22,567 bases of DNA from Bacteroidota bacterium (GCA_023399595.1 JAEWOR010000031.1:1-22567); one strand, 5' to 3'; counted from the first letter of the stretch, positions 8,240 to 16,341 are shown. Notes: a model not told the origin generated them from the sequence alone. A program made the numbers and translations.

Positions 8240-8277
8240 AAAAAGAGGCTGTCTCACTTTTGAGATTGCCTCTTTTT
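8240..8277. terminator. Bidirectional hairpin terminator between dusB and deoC
   Basis: AAAAAGAGGC (8240-8249) pairs perfectly with GCCTCTTTTT (8268-8277). An inner CTCA/TGAG stem closes the loop. The A-run and T-run on opposite sides let it stop transcripts from both convergent genes. I recall similar GAGGCTGTCTC hairpins recurring in Chryseobacterium-type genomes. Confidence 0.9.
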
Positions 8278-8300
8278 CTATTGTATTGAAGTATTTAAAT

Positions 8301-9044
8301 TTAATATCCTTTAGAAGCTGATTGATTTTTAATTAAAGCCAAAGCAGAAGAAGTTCCTATTCTTTTCACGCCAAGGTTAATCATTTTTTCTGCATCTTCG
8401 GCAGTTCTTACACCGCCTGCAGCTTTTACAGGAAGCTTTCCTGCGTTATCCAACATAATTTTTATACCTTCAAAAGTAGCTCCATTAGGTTTCCCATCTT
8501 CAGTTTGATAAAAACCAGTGGATGATTTTACAAAAATTTTAGAAAATTCATTTTCTGAAAAGTTTTCTTGAGACCAAGTCCAGATTTTAGAAGTTAAATC
8601 AGCAATTTGTTCATCGGTTAAAGAAGCAATTTCAATAATCCATTTCACTACTTTTCCGTTCTCCAAACAAAGTTTTGTGCATTGTAAAAACTCATTTTTC
8701 ACAAGACTTTCCTCGCCTTTTCTATAAGCTTCATAATTGATAACAAAATCTAACTCATCTGCTCCGTCAGCAATTGCTTTTTGAGCTTCAGCTAGCTTTT
8801 CATCGGTAGAATAAGTTCCTTCATGAAAACCAATCACCGTTCCCACTACAACATTTGAACCTTTCTCTTGAATATATTTTTTGATATCTGCTACATAATT
8901 CGGACGAATCATTACCGCAAAAATACCGTTATCAATAGCTTCTTGAGTGAGTTCTATATTTTTTTGTAAAGTTTCAGCATCCGAAAGTCCAGACTGCGCC
9001 GGAGTTTTAAGGTAAGTTGAATCTAAATAATTAGCAATATTCAT
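8301..9044 (-). CDS. deoC: Deoxyribose-phosphate aldolase
   Basis: A cytoplasmic class I aldolase that splits 2-deoxyribose-5-phosphate into glyceraldehyde-3-phosphate and acetaldehyde, the last step of deoxynucleoside breakdown. The 247-residue length is normal for the family. Visible active-site residues are Asp99 in ADELDFVINY, Lys173 in KIFVKSSTGF (the Schiff-base lysine) and Lys207 in PVKAAGGVRT. The phosphate-binding end IGTSSALALI is present, as is the usual terminal KGY. The FHEGTYST stretch is typical of Bacteroidota homologues as I recall them. It lies 4 bases downstream of the Lrp/AsnC gene, so the two are probably translated from one message. The partner enzyme DeoD is encoded 6.5 kb away on the other strand. 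Confidence 0.94.
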   Translation of the reverse strand: MNIANYLDSTYLKTPAQSGLSDAETLQKNIELTQEAIDNGIFAVMIRPNYVADIKKYIQEKGSNVVVGTVIGFHEGTYSTDEKLAEAQKAIADGADELDFVINYEAYRKGEESLVKNEFLQCTKLCLENGKVVKWIIEIASLTDEQIADLTSKIWTWSQENFSENEFSKIFVKSSTGFYQTEDGKPNGATFEGIKIMLDNAGKLPVKAAGGVRTAEDAEKMINLGVKRIGTSSALALIKNQSASKGY

Positions 9045-9048
9045 TTTA

Positions 9049-9519
9049 TTATACTTTCAATTGTCTTCCAATGGGTTGCTCTAGTGAAATAAAGGTTTCT
9101 GTACGCATTACACCTTTGTGTTTTTGCACTTTGCTCAACACTTCCATTAGGTGTTCATTATCTTTACAAAGAACTTTCAAGAATAAAGAATAATTACCTG
9201 TTATACAATGAGCTTCTATTACTTCATCCACATCTTTCAAAGATTTAACAATCTCCTGATATTGCGTTGGCTGTTCCAGGTAAACACCAATAAAAGAAAC
9301 AACATTATAACCTACTTTTTTAGGATTCAAGAAGGAGATAGAATTCTCAATAACTCCTGCTTGTTCTAGCTTTTTAATTCTTTGGTGAACAGCCGTTGTT
9401 GAAATTCCAACATACTTAGAAATATGCGCTAACGATGTTTTAGCATTATCCATTAGCATATAGATAATCTCCTTATCAATAGCGTCTAAATGGTAGGTTT
9501 CACTGTTTGAGTTTTTCAT
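9049..9519 (-). CDS. Lrp/AsnC-family transcriptional regulator
   Basis: A 156-residue DNA-binding regulator. Residues about 11-60 form the AsnC-type winged helix-turn-helix (LDAIDKEIIYMLMDNAKTSL, then ISKYVGISTTAVHQRIKKLE). Residues about 68-150 form the RAM ligand-binding and oligomerisation domain (VGYNVVSFIGVYLE, VIEAHCITGNYSLFLKVLCKD, ending RTETFISLEQPI). Family members bind amino acids or other small ligands and act as dimers to octamers. It lies between the EEP gene (20 bases upstream) and deoC (4 bases downstream) on the same strand, so it is probably in an operon with them. Control of deoC by this protein is a guess from position only. Confidence 0.9.
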   Translation of the reverse strand: MKNSNSETYHLDAIDKEIIYMLMDNAKTSLAHISKYVGISTTAVHQRIKKLEQAGVIENSISFLNPKKVGYNVVSFIGVYLEQPTQYQEIVKSLKDVDEVIEAHCITGNYSLFLKVLCKDNEHLMEVLSKVQKHKGVMRTETFISLEQPIGRQLKV

Positions 9520-9539
9520 TTTTATTTTTAATATTAAAT

Positions 9540-10469
9540 TTATTTCTTTCTAAATTTTACTAGTACAGGAAAATGATCACTATATCCTCCTAAATATCTT
9601 GTTCCTGCATAAGTTCTATACGGTCTTCCAAAAAACTTTTTATCTCTTTCCCTTATCGTTTCAGGTCTAAAAACCTCAGCCGATTCAAATTGTAAAGGGG
9701 TATTTCCCGAAACAAAATCTGTGGTTATTAAAATCTGGTCAAACAATAATCCTTCTTTTTGATGGTAAGTGGAAAACTGTCTGTTTATAAATAAATCTTC
9801 AAACGGATCTAGCATTAATTTTTTACCGTTTTCTTCTTTGGAGAAAGATTTTATGTTGTCCCCATAAGGGTTTTCATTAAAGTCTCCACATAGAATTACA
9901 GACTCATTCCTTTGGGAGATTTGTGAAATCTTTTGCTGAATTTCATTTAAAATAAAAGCACGTTTAGGTTTATTAATCTTTTCTTTTTGGGAAGGAAGAT
10001 GCAATACAAAAACATGCATAATATGCCCATTATATTTTGCTACCACATGCAAAACATCTCTTGTAGTATCGTAATTTTCAGGGTTATTATCTTGAATTTC
10101 AAAAAAGAAAGTAATAGGTTCTGAAGACAGAATTTCCACTTTTGTAGTATCGTATAGCAAGGCAACATCTACCTTCCTCTCGTCCATAGAATTATAATGC
10201 ACTATTCCATAAACATCTTTTAACCCCTCTACTTCTAATAAATCTTCAATAACTTTCCTTCCAGATATTTCTGACAAACCTATCATAAACGGCAGTACAG
10301 AATATTCTTTTTGGATAAGATGAAAAACATTAGAGATTTTCAACAGCTTATTTTGATATTTTTTTTCGTCCCAATTGCGAAGCCCCGAACCTCGTGAATT
10401 AGACCTATTCAATGGCTTTGAATCTGGAGGAAAAAGGTTTTCTACATTATAAAAGACAAACAACTCCAT
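9540..10469 (-). CDS. Endonuclease/exonuclease/phosphatase (EEP) family protein
   Basis: A 309-residue metal-dependent hydrolase of the DNase I-like EEP fold, which cuts phosphodiester or phosphomonoester bonds. The motifs run in order: FYNVENLF (residues 6-13), GLSEI with the metal-binding Glu67, DVALLY (Asp101), HVFVLHLPSQ (His157), CGDFNENP (Asp196 and Asn198), LLFDQIL, and GGYSDHFPV (Asp297 and His298, catalytic). The substrate cannot be told from sequence. There is no signal peptide or membrane segment, so it should act in the cytoplasm, unlike many secreted relatives. It is the first gene of a probable three-gene operon with the Lrp/AsnC regulator and deoC. Confidence 0.88.
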   Translation of the reverse strand: MELFVFYNVENLFPPDSKPLNRSNSRGSGLRNWDEKKYQNKLLKISNVFHLIQKEYSVLPFMIGLSEISGRKVIEDLLEVEGLKDVYGIVHYNSMDERKVDVALLYDTTKVEILSSEPITFFFEIQDNNPENYDTTRDVLHVVAKYNGHIMHVFVLHLPSQKEKINKPKRAFILNEIQQKISQISQRNESVILCGDFNENPYGDNIKSFSKEENGKKLMLDPFEDLFINRQFSTYHQKEGLLFDQILITTDFVSGNTPLQFESAEVFRPETIRERDKKFFGRPYRTYAGTRYLGGYSDHFPVLVKFRKK

Positions 10470-10518
10470 CTACACTTAAAATCTTTTCCTTTTATTCTTA
10501 ATTTTTTCATTAAAAACG

Positions 10519-10547
10519 TAAATATAATATTTTTTTAGGAATTTCAA
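10519..10547 (-). promoter_or_regulatory. Candidate promoter of the EEP-lrp-deoC operon
   Basis: On the minus strand a TTG (10547-10545) is followed after 18 bases by TATATTTA (10526-10519), seven of eight matches to TAnnTTTG. It lies about 50 bases before the EEP start codon. The surrounding 198-bp intergenic stretch (10470-10667) is very AT-rich and shows no clear terminator after trmD. Confidence 0.4.
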
Positions 10548-10667
10548 ATTTTCAATATATAAAAAGATGTTAATTTTAACTTTACTTAATATTATTCAAC
10601 AACAATTAACAATTACATGTATAAAATACAAGCAATAAATAAAGTTATAGAATAAAAAAAATAAACA

Positions 10668-11339
10668 TTAAAGCAAGTCTGGCCTGCGTTCTTCTGTAAT
10701 TTTTACAGCTTGGTTGTGTCTCCACTCTTCAATTTTAGGAAAATTTCCACTTAAAAGAATTTTTGGAACTTCATGCCCTTTATACACATCTGGTCTTGTG
10801 TAAATAGGTGGCGACAATAAATCATCCTGAAAACTATCTGTTAAAGCACTTTGTTCATCATTCAAAACACCTGGAAGCAAACGGATAACCGAATCCGCCA
10901 AAACACAAGCCGCTAATTCGCCACCCGTAAGCACAAAATCTCCAATAGAAATTTCTAAAGTTACATGCATATCACGAACTCGCTGATCTATCCCCTTATA
11001 ATGTCCACAAATAAAAAGAAGATTATCTTTAATGGACAAAGTATTGGCTATTTTTTGATTTAAAGTTTTCCCGTCTGGTGTTAGATAAATTACTTCATCA
11101 TAATTCCTTTGAGATTTCAAATTAGAGATGCAATTATCCAAAGGCTCTATCATTATTACCATTCCTGCTCCTCCACCATAAGGCTCATCATCTATTTGCT
11201 TATGTTTTCCGATTCCAAAATCTCTTAATTGATGAAAATGTACTTCGGCTAAACCTTTCTGAACGGCTCTTTTTAAAATTGAAGCCTGAAACGGACTTTC
11301 CATAAGTTCAGGAAGTACGGAAATTATATCTATCCTCAT
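10668..11339 (-). CDS. trmD: tRNA (guanine-N1)-methyltransferase
   Basis: A cytoplasmic SPOUT-class methyltransferase that makes m1G37 next to the anticodon, which prevents +1 frameshifting; it is usually essential. At 223 residues it is slightly shorter than the E. coli enzyme. Visible features are MRIDIISVLPELM at the N-terminus, DDEPYGGGAGM (residues 50-60), the knot region CGHYKGIDQR (111-120) and SIGDFVLTGGELA (131-143), Arg153 in SVIRLLPG, and the catalytic Asp168 in SALTDSF, followed by PPIYTRP. It overlaps the end of ndh by four bases (ATGA), so it is translationally coupled to it. It is not in the usual rpsP-rimM-trmD-rplS operon known from many bacteria. Confidence 0.95.
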   Translation of the reverse strand: MRIDIISVLPELMESPFQASILKRAVQKGLAEVHFHQLRDFGIGKHKQIDDEPYGGGAGMVIMIEPLDNCISNLKSQRNYDEVIYLTPDGKTLNQKIANTLSIKDNLLFICGHYKGIDQRVRDMHVTLEISIGDFVLTGGELAACVLADSVIRLLPGVLNDEQSALTDSFQDDLLSPPIYTRPDVYKGHEVPKILLSGNFPKIEEWRHNQAVKITEERRPDLL

Positions 11340-12595
11340 TGTTGAGTTGTATTTTTTTTGTTGGGTAAAATAATAAGTCGAAGGGAAGAATCTTTATTAA
11401 AATAGCTCCACATCCAATTGAAGAAAATAGCCAATTTATTTCTTACAGATAAAATAAGCATTAGGTGCAGAAACATCCAGAAATACCATGCAAAAACCCC
11501 TTGGAATTTCCAATTGGGTAAATCTACAACCGCTCTATGTTTGCCAATAGTCGCCATAGAACCTTTATCTACATATTCATATTCTCGCCAATCTTTTCCT
11601 TCTTTTTTCAATAAATTTGCAGCTAAGTTTTTGGCTTGAGTTAAAGCAACATTGGCTACTTGAGGGTGACCTTGCGGATAATTCGGAGTTTCCATATATG
11701 CTATATCCCCCAAAGCATAAATATTATCATATCCTTTTACTTTGTTAAACCTGTCCACCACATAACGGTTTCTAATTATATTTTCAGTTTCGAAACCATC
11801 CACAATATTTCCGGTGACACCTGCAGCCCATATTACATTATTGCTCGGAATTTCTTTACCACTTTTAAGGTAAACTTTATCACCATCGTAATCCACCACA
11901 CGTTCTCCGCTCCAAAACTCTACTCCTAATTGTTTAAGATATTCTTCAGATTTAGCCTGAGCTTCTTTGCTCATTACATCCAAAGGTTTTTCGGTAGCAC
12001 TAATTAAGATAATCTTTAAATTTTCGAAATTCATGTGCGGATAATCTCTGGGGAGAACATCTTTCTTCATTTCGGCAAAAGCTCCAGCCATTTCCACACC
12101 CGTTGGTCCACTTCCTACAATTACAATATTCCAGTTGCCATCGTCACTTCTACTTTTTTCATTAATTAATTTTTCGAAAGTAAGCAGAACGTGATTTCTA
12201 ATACTTATGGCTTCTTGGGTGTTTTTCATTCCGTAGGCCAGATTTTCCATTTTTTCGTTTCCGAAGAAATTCGTCTTACAACCTGTAGCAATTACTAGTT
12301 TATCATAAGAAAAAGTACCGTCATTGGTAACTATTTTATTTTCTGATGGAATGATATTTTGAACATCCACCATCCTGAACTGTATGTTTCGGGAACGCTG
12401 AAAAATTTTTCTGAAAGGAAAAGAAATATTAGAAGGCTCAATTCTTCCACATGCTACTTGATAAAATAAAGGTTGAAACATATGATGATTTACTCTATCC
12501 ATCAACATAACTTTCTGTCCAGATTTGCCATTGAGCTTACGTGCAAAACATAAACCTGCAAAACCTCCGCCTACAATAACTATTTTATCTCGCAT
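11336..12595 (-). CDS. ndh: Type II NADH dehydrogenase (NDH-2)
   Basis: A 419-residue single-subunit flavoenzyme that passes electrons from NADH to quinone at the inner face of the membrane without pumping protons. It has two dinucleotide folds: FAD-binding IVIVGGGFAGL (residues 5-15) and NADH-binding IVIVGSGPTGVEMAG (157-171). VIWAAGVTGN follows, then the second FAD motif IYALGDIAY (292-300) and the quinone-side motif HPQVANVALTQAKNLA (310-325). A hydrophobic C-terminal segment near 360-395 (WYFWMFLHLMLILSV) is the amphipathic membrane anchor of the family. It is divergent from the GH25 lysozyme gene and overlaps trmD by ATGA. Confidence 0.9.
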   Translation of the reverse strand: MRDKIVIVGGGFAGLCFARKLNGKSGQKVMLMDRVNHHMFQPLFYQVACGRIEPSNISFPFRKIFQRSRNIQFRMVDVQNIIPSENKIVTNDGTFSYDKLVIATGCKTNFFGNEKMENLAYGMKNTQEAISIRNHVLLTFEKLINEKSRSDDGNWNIVIVGSGPTGVEMAGAFAEMKKDVLPRDYPHMNFENLKIILISATEKPLDVMSKEAQAKSEEYLKQLGVEFWSGERVVDYDGDKVYLKSGKEIPSNNVIWAAGVTGNIVDGFETENIIRNRYVVDRFNKVKGYDNIYALGDIAYMETPNYPQGHPQVANVALTQAKNLAANLLKKEGKDWREYEYVDKGSMATIGKHRAVVDLPNWKFQGVFAWYFWMFLHLMLILSVRNKLAIFFNWMWSYFNKDSSLRLIILPNKKNTTQQ

Positions 12596-12608
12596 ACGTC
12601 ATTTTTTA

Positions 12609-12616
12609 CAAAATTA
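12609..12616 (-). promoter_or_regulatory. -7 promoter box (TAATTTTG) for ndh-trmD
   Basis: The minus strand reads TAATTTTG, an exact TAnnTTTG match, 13 bases before the ndh ATG. It predicts a leader of fewer than ten bases. A five-codon frame (ATG at 12602, stop ending at 12585) overlaps the ndh start in another frame. Confidence 0.5.
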
Positions 12617-12679
12617 CTGAAATTTTACCGCTTAAACATCGACTTTGAATATGAGATTTTGTAAATGTTCTTTTGTTGC

Positions 12680-12710
12680 TTGTCTTCTTTTAACACTTTA
12701 TTTACATTTG
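12680..12710 (+). promoter_or_regulatory. Promoter for the GH25 lysozyme gene (TTG-N20-TACATTTG)
   Basis: TTG (12680-12682) is followed after 20 bases by TACATTTG (12703-12710), a full match to the Bacteroidota TTG-N(17-23)-TAnnTTTG consensus. The ATG follows only 7 bases after the -7 box, so the transcript would have almost no leader. Confidence 0.65.
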
Positions 12711-12717
12711 TACTCTG

Positions 12718-13584
12718 ATGCCAAAATCAACACCCAAAAAAAGAAACACAAGAAAGAAAATCCATAAAAATCGCAGAAAGAATTATCTTCTGCGCAGGTA
12801 TATTTTTATAGGCATGCTTTTGCTGGTTTTAGCAGGAACTGGCTATTATTTAAAAGAAAAAATTTCTTTTTATTACGCATCCTACTTTAATAAATTTCAT
12901 CACAAAAAGCTCAAAAATTCTAAAGAAGAAGCTGCAAGAATTGATAGAATTATTGGTGAATATGCCACAAAAACTTTTGGTATTGACATTTCTCATTATC
13001 AAAGAAAAGAAGATATACAATGGGATAGTTTAAGCATTGGCAACAAAACAATTCCTATAAAATTTGTTGTTCTGAGAGCCACAATGGGCAATAGAAGCAA
13101 CGATAAGCATTTTGATGAATTTTGGAAAAAATCTAAAGAACATAACTTTATTAGAGGAGCCTATCATTTCTACAGAGCAGATGAAGATCCCGTCTTACAA
13201 GCCAATAATTTTTTAGCCAACGTAAAATTAGAAAGTGGCGACCTTCCACCTATTTTAGATATTGAAAAAATTCCTAAACGGAAAAGCAAAGAAAAGCTGG
13301 TTGAAGATTTAAAAACTTGGTGCAAAATTGTAGAAGACACTTATGGCGAAAAACCAATCATTTACACTTATTACCATTATTACAAAGATTTTTTAAAAGG
13401 CGAATTTGATGGTTACCCTCTTTGGTTGGCCAATTATAACGATGTTCCCGCACCATCCCCCAATGACGACTGGGATTTTTGGCAGTTTACAGAAAAAGGA
13501 ATTGTATATGGCATTAATACCAAAGTGGATGTAGATATTTACAATGGAAGCTATTGGTCTCTAAAAATGTTGACTTTAGATTGA
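12718..13584 (+). CDS. Membrane-anchored GH25 family lysozyme
   Basis: A 288-residue muramidase that hydrolyses the MurNAc-GlcNAc bond of peptidoglycan. Residues 1-26 are strongly basic and residues about 27-45 form one membrane helix (YIFIGMLLLVLAGTGYYL). This signal anchor leaves the enzyme in the periplasm, tethered to the inner membrane. The GH25 barrel spans about 86-285: FGIDISHYQ (with Asp90), FVVLRATMG (116-124), RGAYHFYRA (146-154), PPILDIE (177-183, with the catalytic Glu183), PIIYTYYHYY, PLWLANYN (234-241), DDWDFWQFTEKG and KVDVDIYNG. It may take part in the cell's own wall turnover or in competition. It is read divergently from ndh. Confidence 0.92.
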   Translation: MPKSTPKKRNTRKKIHKNRRKNYLLRRYIFIGMLLLVLAGTGYYLKEKISFYYASYFNKFHHKKLKNSKEEAARIDRIIGEYATKTFGIDISHYQRKEDIQWDSLSIGNKTIPIKFVVLRATMGNRSNDKHFDEFWKKSKEHNFIRGAYHFYRADEDPVLQANNFLANVKLESGDLPPILDIEKIPKRKSKEKLVEDLKTWCKIVEDTYGEKPIIYTYYHYYKDFLKGEFDGYPLWLANYNDVPAPSPNDDWDFWQFTEKGIVYGINTKVDVDIYNGSYWSLKMLTLD

Positions 13585-13631
13585 TAAATTGAATTATCTC
13601 ATATAGTAATCGTTTTAGAAAAGCATTTTCG

Positions 13632-13639
13632 TATTTTTG
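13632..13639 (+). promoter_or_regulatory. -7 promoter box (TATTTTTG) for uup
   Basis: An exact TAnnTTTG match lies 21 bases before the ATG at 13661. It overlaps a possible upstream in-frame TTG at 13637, which argues against that codon as a start. Confidence 0.5.
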
Positions 13640-13660
13640 CATTTTAAATTTTCAATGTTC

Positions 13661-15565
13661 ATGAATTACGTTACTGCAGAAAATCTCACCAAATCTTATG
13701 GTATAAAAGTTTTGTTCAAAGACATTACTTTTCACATTAACGAAGGCGATAAAATAGCTATTGTGGCCAAAAATGGCAGCGGAAAGTCTACCCTTCTAAA
13801 AATCTTGATGGGAAAAGAAATTGCAGATAACGGAACGGTAATCATTAATAAAGATATTCAAGTCGTTTTGTTCGATCAGGAAATTCTTTTTGATCCGAAT
13901 CTGACTATTGAAGAATTTATGATGACTTTGGATTCGGCTCCTATTTTAGCATTGAAAAATTATCATAAGTCCCTTACTTCCACTAATCATGATTTTATTG
14001 AAAAAGCTTTAGCAGAAATGGAAGTTCACAAAGCTTGGGATTTAGAAAATGAGATGAAACAAATTTTATCTCAGTTAAAAATCACGGATCTTTCAGCAAA
14101 AATGGGAACTCTTTCTGGTGGACAAGTAAAAAGAGTAGCTTTAGCCAAACTTTTAACGGAAACCAGAGCTGAACATAAACACAGCTTGCTCATTATGGAT
14201 GAACCTACCAACCATTTGGATATAGAAATGGTGGAATGGCTAGAAAATTATTTGAGTAAAGCAAAAATAACCTTGCTTTTGGTAACCCATGATAGATATT
14301 TCCTAGACAGCGTTTGCGATATTATTTGGGAGATGGAAGATCAAAATCTTTATCTTCACAATGGTTCTTACGCTACTTATTTGGAAAATAAAATGATTCG
14401 TGAAGAAAATTTAAATGCAAGTATCGACAAAGCCAATAATCTTTACAGAAAAGAATTGGAGTGGATGCGCCGTCAACCAAAAGCCAGAACCACAAAATCT
14501 AAAAGTAGAATTGATGCCTTTTACGAAACCGAAAAAGTAGCCAAAACGGATACCAGAAAACAAGGCTTGGAACTGGATTTCGAGATGAAAAGACTCGGTA
14601 AAAAAATTCTGGAACTTCACCATATAGACAAAAGCTTTGGTGATAAAGTTTTGTTGAAAGATTTTTCTTATCAGTTTCAAAGAGGTGAAAAAGTAGGTAT
14701 TGTAGGGAAAAACGGAGTTGGAAAATCTACTTTACTAAACATTATACAAGGATTAGAAAAGGCTGATAAAGGAGAAATAGAAACAGGAGAAACCATTTCT
14801 TTTGGATATTTTTCGCAAAAAGGTTTGCAATATAAAGAAGACGAAAGGGTAATTGATTTCATTAAAGAAATTGCAGAATTTTATCCTTTGGCTAATGGAA
14901 AAAGCCTGTCTGCATCTCAGTTTTTAAGACTGTTCTTATTTGATGATCAAACGCAATATTCGCCAATTTCTAAACTTTCTGGTGGCGAAAGAAGAAGATT
15001 GCATCTTTTGTACATTCTCTATCAAAATCCGAACTTCTTAATCTTTGATGAACCGACAAACGATTTAGATTTGCCAACTTTAACGGTTTTAGAGAATTTC
15101 TTACAGCAATTCCAAGGAAGTTTAATTATTGTTTCCCATGATAGATATTTTATGGATAGAATTGTGGATCATGTTTTAGCGTTTGAAGGAAATGGGAAAA
15201 TAAAAGATTTCACAGGAAATTTCTCGGAATATAGAGATTGGGAGAAAAATCAAGAGTCAAAAGCCAAGATTCAAGATTCGAGAGCTAAAAATCAAGAAAT
15301 GCTTGTTGAATCTCAAGTTAATATTCCAACAAACCCTAGCCAACAGCCTAAGAAAAAACTATCTTATAAAGAACAGCGAGAGTTAGAAACTTTAGAAAAA
15401 GAAATGCCTGAATTGGAGAAAAAAAGAGATAAAATTTTAGAACTCCTGAATAACGAAACCGATTATGAGAAAATAGCTCAGCTTTCAGCAGACTTAGAAA
15501 GCATCTCTGAAAATTTAGAAAACATGGAAATGAGATGGCTAGAACTTCAAGAAATAATTGGATAG
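13661..15565 (+). CDS. uup: ABC-F family ATPase Uup
   Basis: A 634-residue soluble protein with two ABC ATPase domains and no membrane segments. Domain 1 has a Walker A (AKNGSGKST, about 36-44), the signature LSGGQVKR (about 151) and LIMDEPTNHLD (about 177). Domain 2 has GKNGVGKST (about 350), LSGGERRR (about 440) and FDEPTNDLD (about 464). The inter-domain linker EWMRRQPKARTTKSKSRID and the C-terminal coiled coil (about 565-634, KEQRELETLEKEMPELEKKR) are typical of Uup, an ABC-F protein linked to ribosome and branched-DNA functions. The ATG at 13661 (MNYVTAENLTKSYG) fits relatives; in-frame TTG 13637 and ATG 13655 are alternatives. Residues about 531-544 contain two 21-nt direct repeats in a poorly conserved linker. 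It may be cotranscribed with deoD, 49 bases downstream. Confidence 0.9.
   Translation: MNYVTAENLTKSYGIKVLFKDITFHINEGDKIAIVAKNGSGKSTLLKILMGKEIADNGTVIINKDIQVVLFDQEILFDPNLTIEEFMMTLDSAPILALKNYHKSLTSTNHDFIEKALAEMEVHKAWDLENEMKQILSQLKITDLSAKMGTLSGGQVKRVALAKLLTETRAEHKHSLLIMDEPTNHLDIEMVEWLENYLSKAKITLLLVTHDRYFLDSVCDIIWEMEDQNLYLHNGSYATYLENKMIREENLNASIDKANNLYRKELEWMRRQPKARTTKSKSRIDAFYETEKVAKTDTRKQGLELDFEMKRLGKKILELHHIDKSFGDKVLLKDFSYQFQRGEKVGIVGKNGVGKSTLLNIIQGLEKADKGEIETGETISFGYFSQKGLQYKEDERVIDFIKEIAEFYPLANGKSLSASQFLRLFLFDDQTQYSPISKLSGGERRRLHLLYILYQNPNFLIFDEPTNDLDLPTLTVLENFLQQFQGSLIIVSHDRYFMDRIVDHVLAFEGNGKIKDFTGNFSEYRDWEKNQESKAKIQDSRAKNQEMLVESQVNIPTNPSQQPKKKLSYKEQRELETLEKEMPELEKKRDKILELLNNETDYEKIAQLSADLESISENLENMEMRWLELQEIIG
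15251..15292 (+). repeat. Two 21-nt direct repeats inside uup
   Basis: 15251-15271 and 15272-15292 are imperfect tandem copies, each starting CAAGA and encoding QESKAKI then QDSRAKN. They lie in a low-complexity linker between the second ATPase domain and the C-terminal coiled coil. Confidence 0.75.
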
Positions 15566-15614
15566 ACCAAAAATTAAAACTTTAGTTATATATATAAATT
15601 AATTTAAACTTATT

Positions 15615-16325
15615 ATGAGTGTACATATTAAAGCAAAAAAAGGGGAAATTGCAAAAGTAGTTTTACAACCTGGTGATCCTTTAAGAGCCAAATATATTGC
15701 AGATAATTTTTTAGAAAATGCCCAATTGGTAAGCGATACAAGAAATATCTATTTCTATACAGGAACTTACAAAGGAAAAACAATTACGGTGGGTGCAAGT
15801 GGAATGGGTTGTCCAAGTATTGGTATTTATTCTTTTGAACTTTATACAGAATATGAAGTAGATACTATTATAAGAATTGGAACTTGTGGTGCTTATTCTA
15901 CCGAATTAAAAGTTTATGATGTATTAAATGTAGAGAATTCTGCTAGTGAAAGTACTTATGCACAACATGCATGGGGAATTGAAGGGGAACTTATTTCTCA
16001 TCAAGGTGTTGCTTTTGAAACCATTAATAATACAGCAAAAGAACTCAACATTAATGTAAAAACAACTAACATTCATACCAGTGATATTTTCTACAGAAAA
16101 GAAGTTGGTACTCCTGCAATTGCCGATAAATACAATTGTTTAGCGGTAGAAATGGAAGCTTTTGCACTTTTTGCCAATGCACAGTATTTAGGTAAAAATG
16201 CAGCAACGATACTTACGGTTTCGGATGTTATTCCAACACAAGAATTTATTTCTGCGGACGAAAGAGAAAGAGCTTTAAAACCAATGATGGAACTGGCTCT
16301 AGAGGCAGCTTTGAAAATGTCTTAA
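15615..16325 (+). CDS. deoD: Purine-nucleoside phosphorylase, DeoD type
   Basis: A cytoplasmic hexameric enzyme that cleaves purine (deoxy)ribonucleosides with phosphate to free base and (deoxy)ribose-1-phosphate. It is 236 residues long, close to the 239 of E. coli. Key features are the N-terminal MSVHIKAKKGEIA (His4), the phosphate-binding QPGDPLRAK (residues 18-26), GMGCPSIGIYSFEL (63-76), RIGTCGAY (87-94), the nucleoside-binding VEMEAFALFANA (178-189), and the catalytic Asp204 in TVSDVI with Arg217 in ISADERERA. It follows uup by 49 bases with no obvious promoter, so it may be transcribed with uup. It shares the deoxynucleoside breakdown pathway with deoC in this window. Confidence 0.95.
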   Translation: MSVHIKAKKGEIAKVVLQPGDPLRAKYIADNFLENAQLVSDTRNIYFYTGTYKGKTITVGASGMGCPSIGIYSFELYTEYEVDTIIRIGTCGAYSTELKVYDVLNVENSASESTYAQHAWGIEGELISHQGVAFETINNTAKELNINVKTTNIHTSDIFYRKEVGTPAIADKYNCLAVEMEAFALFANAQYLGKNAATILTVSDVIPTQEFISADERERALKPMMELALEAALKMS

Positions 16326-16341
16326 ACTGAAAATTTAGTAT

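Noticed and set aside
13637..13660. Upstream in-frame TTG start for uup (8 extra residues)
   Set aside because: The codon overlaps the TATTTTTG promoter box, so it would lie outside the transcript; ATG 13661 fits the family.
12718..16325. GH25 lysozyme, uup and deoD as a phage lysis or defence module
   Set aside because: Each is a normal chromosomal gene of this class, the first two have separate promoters, and no phage genes are nearby.
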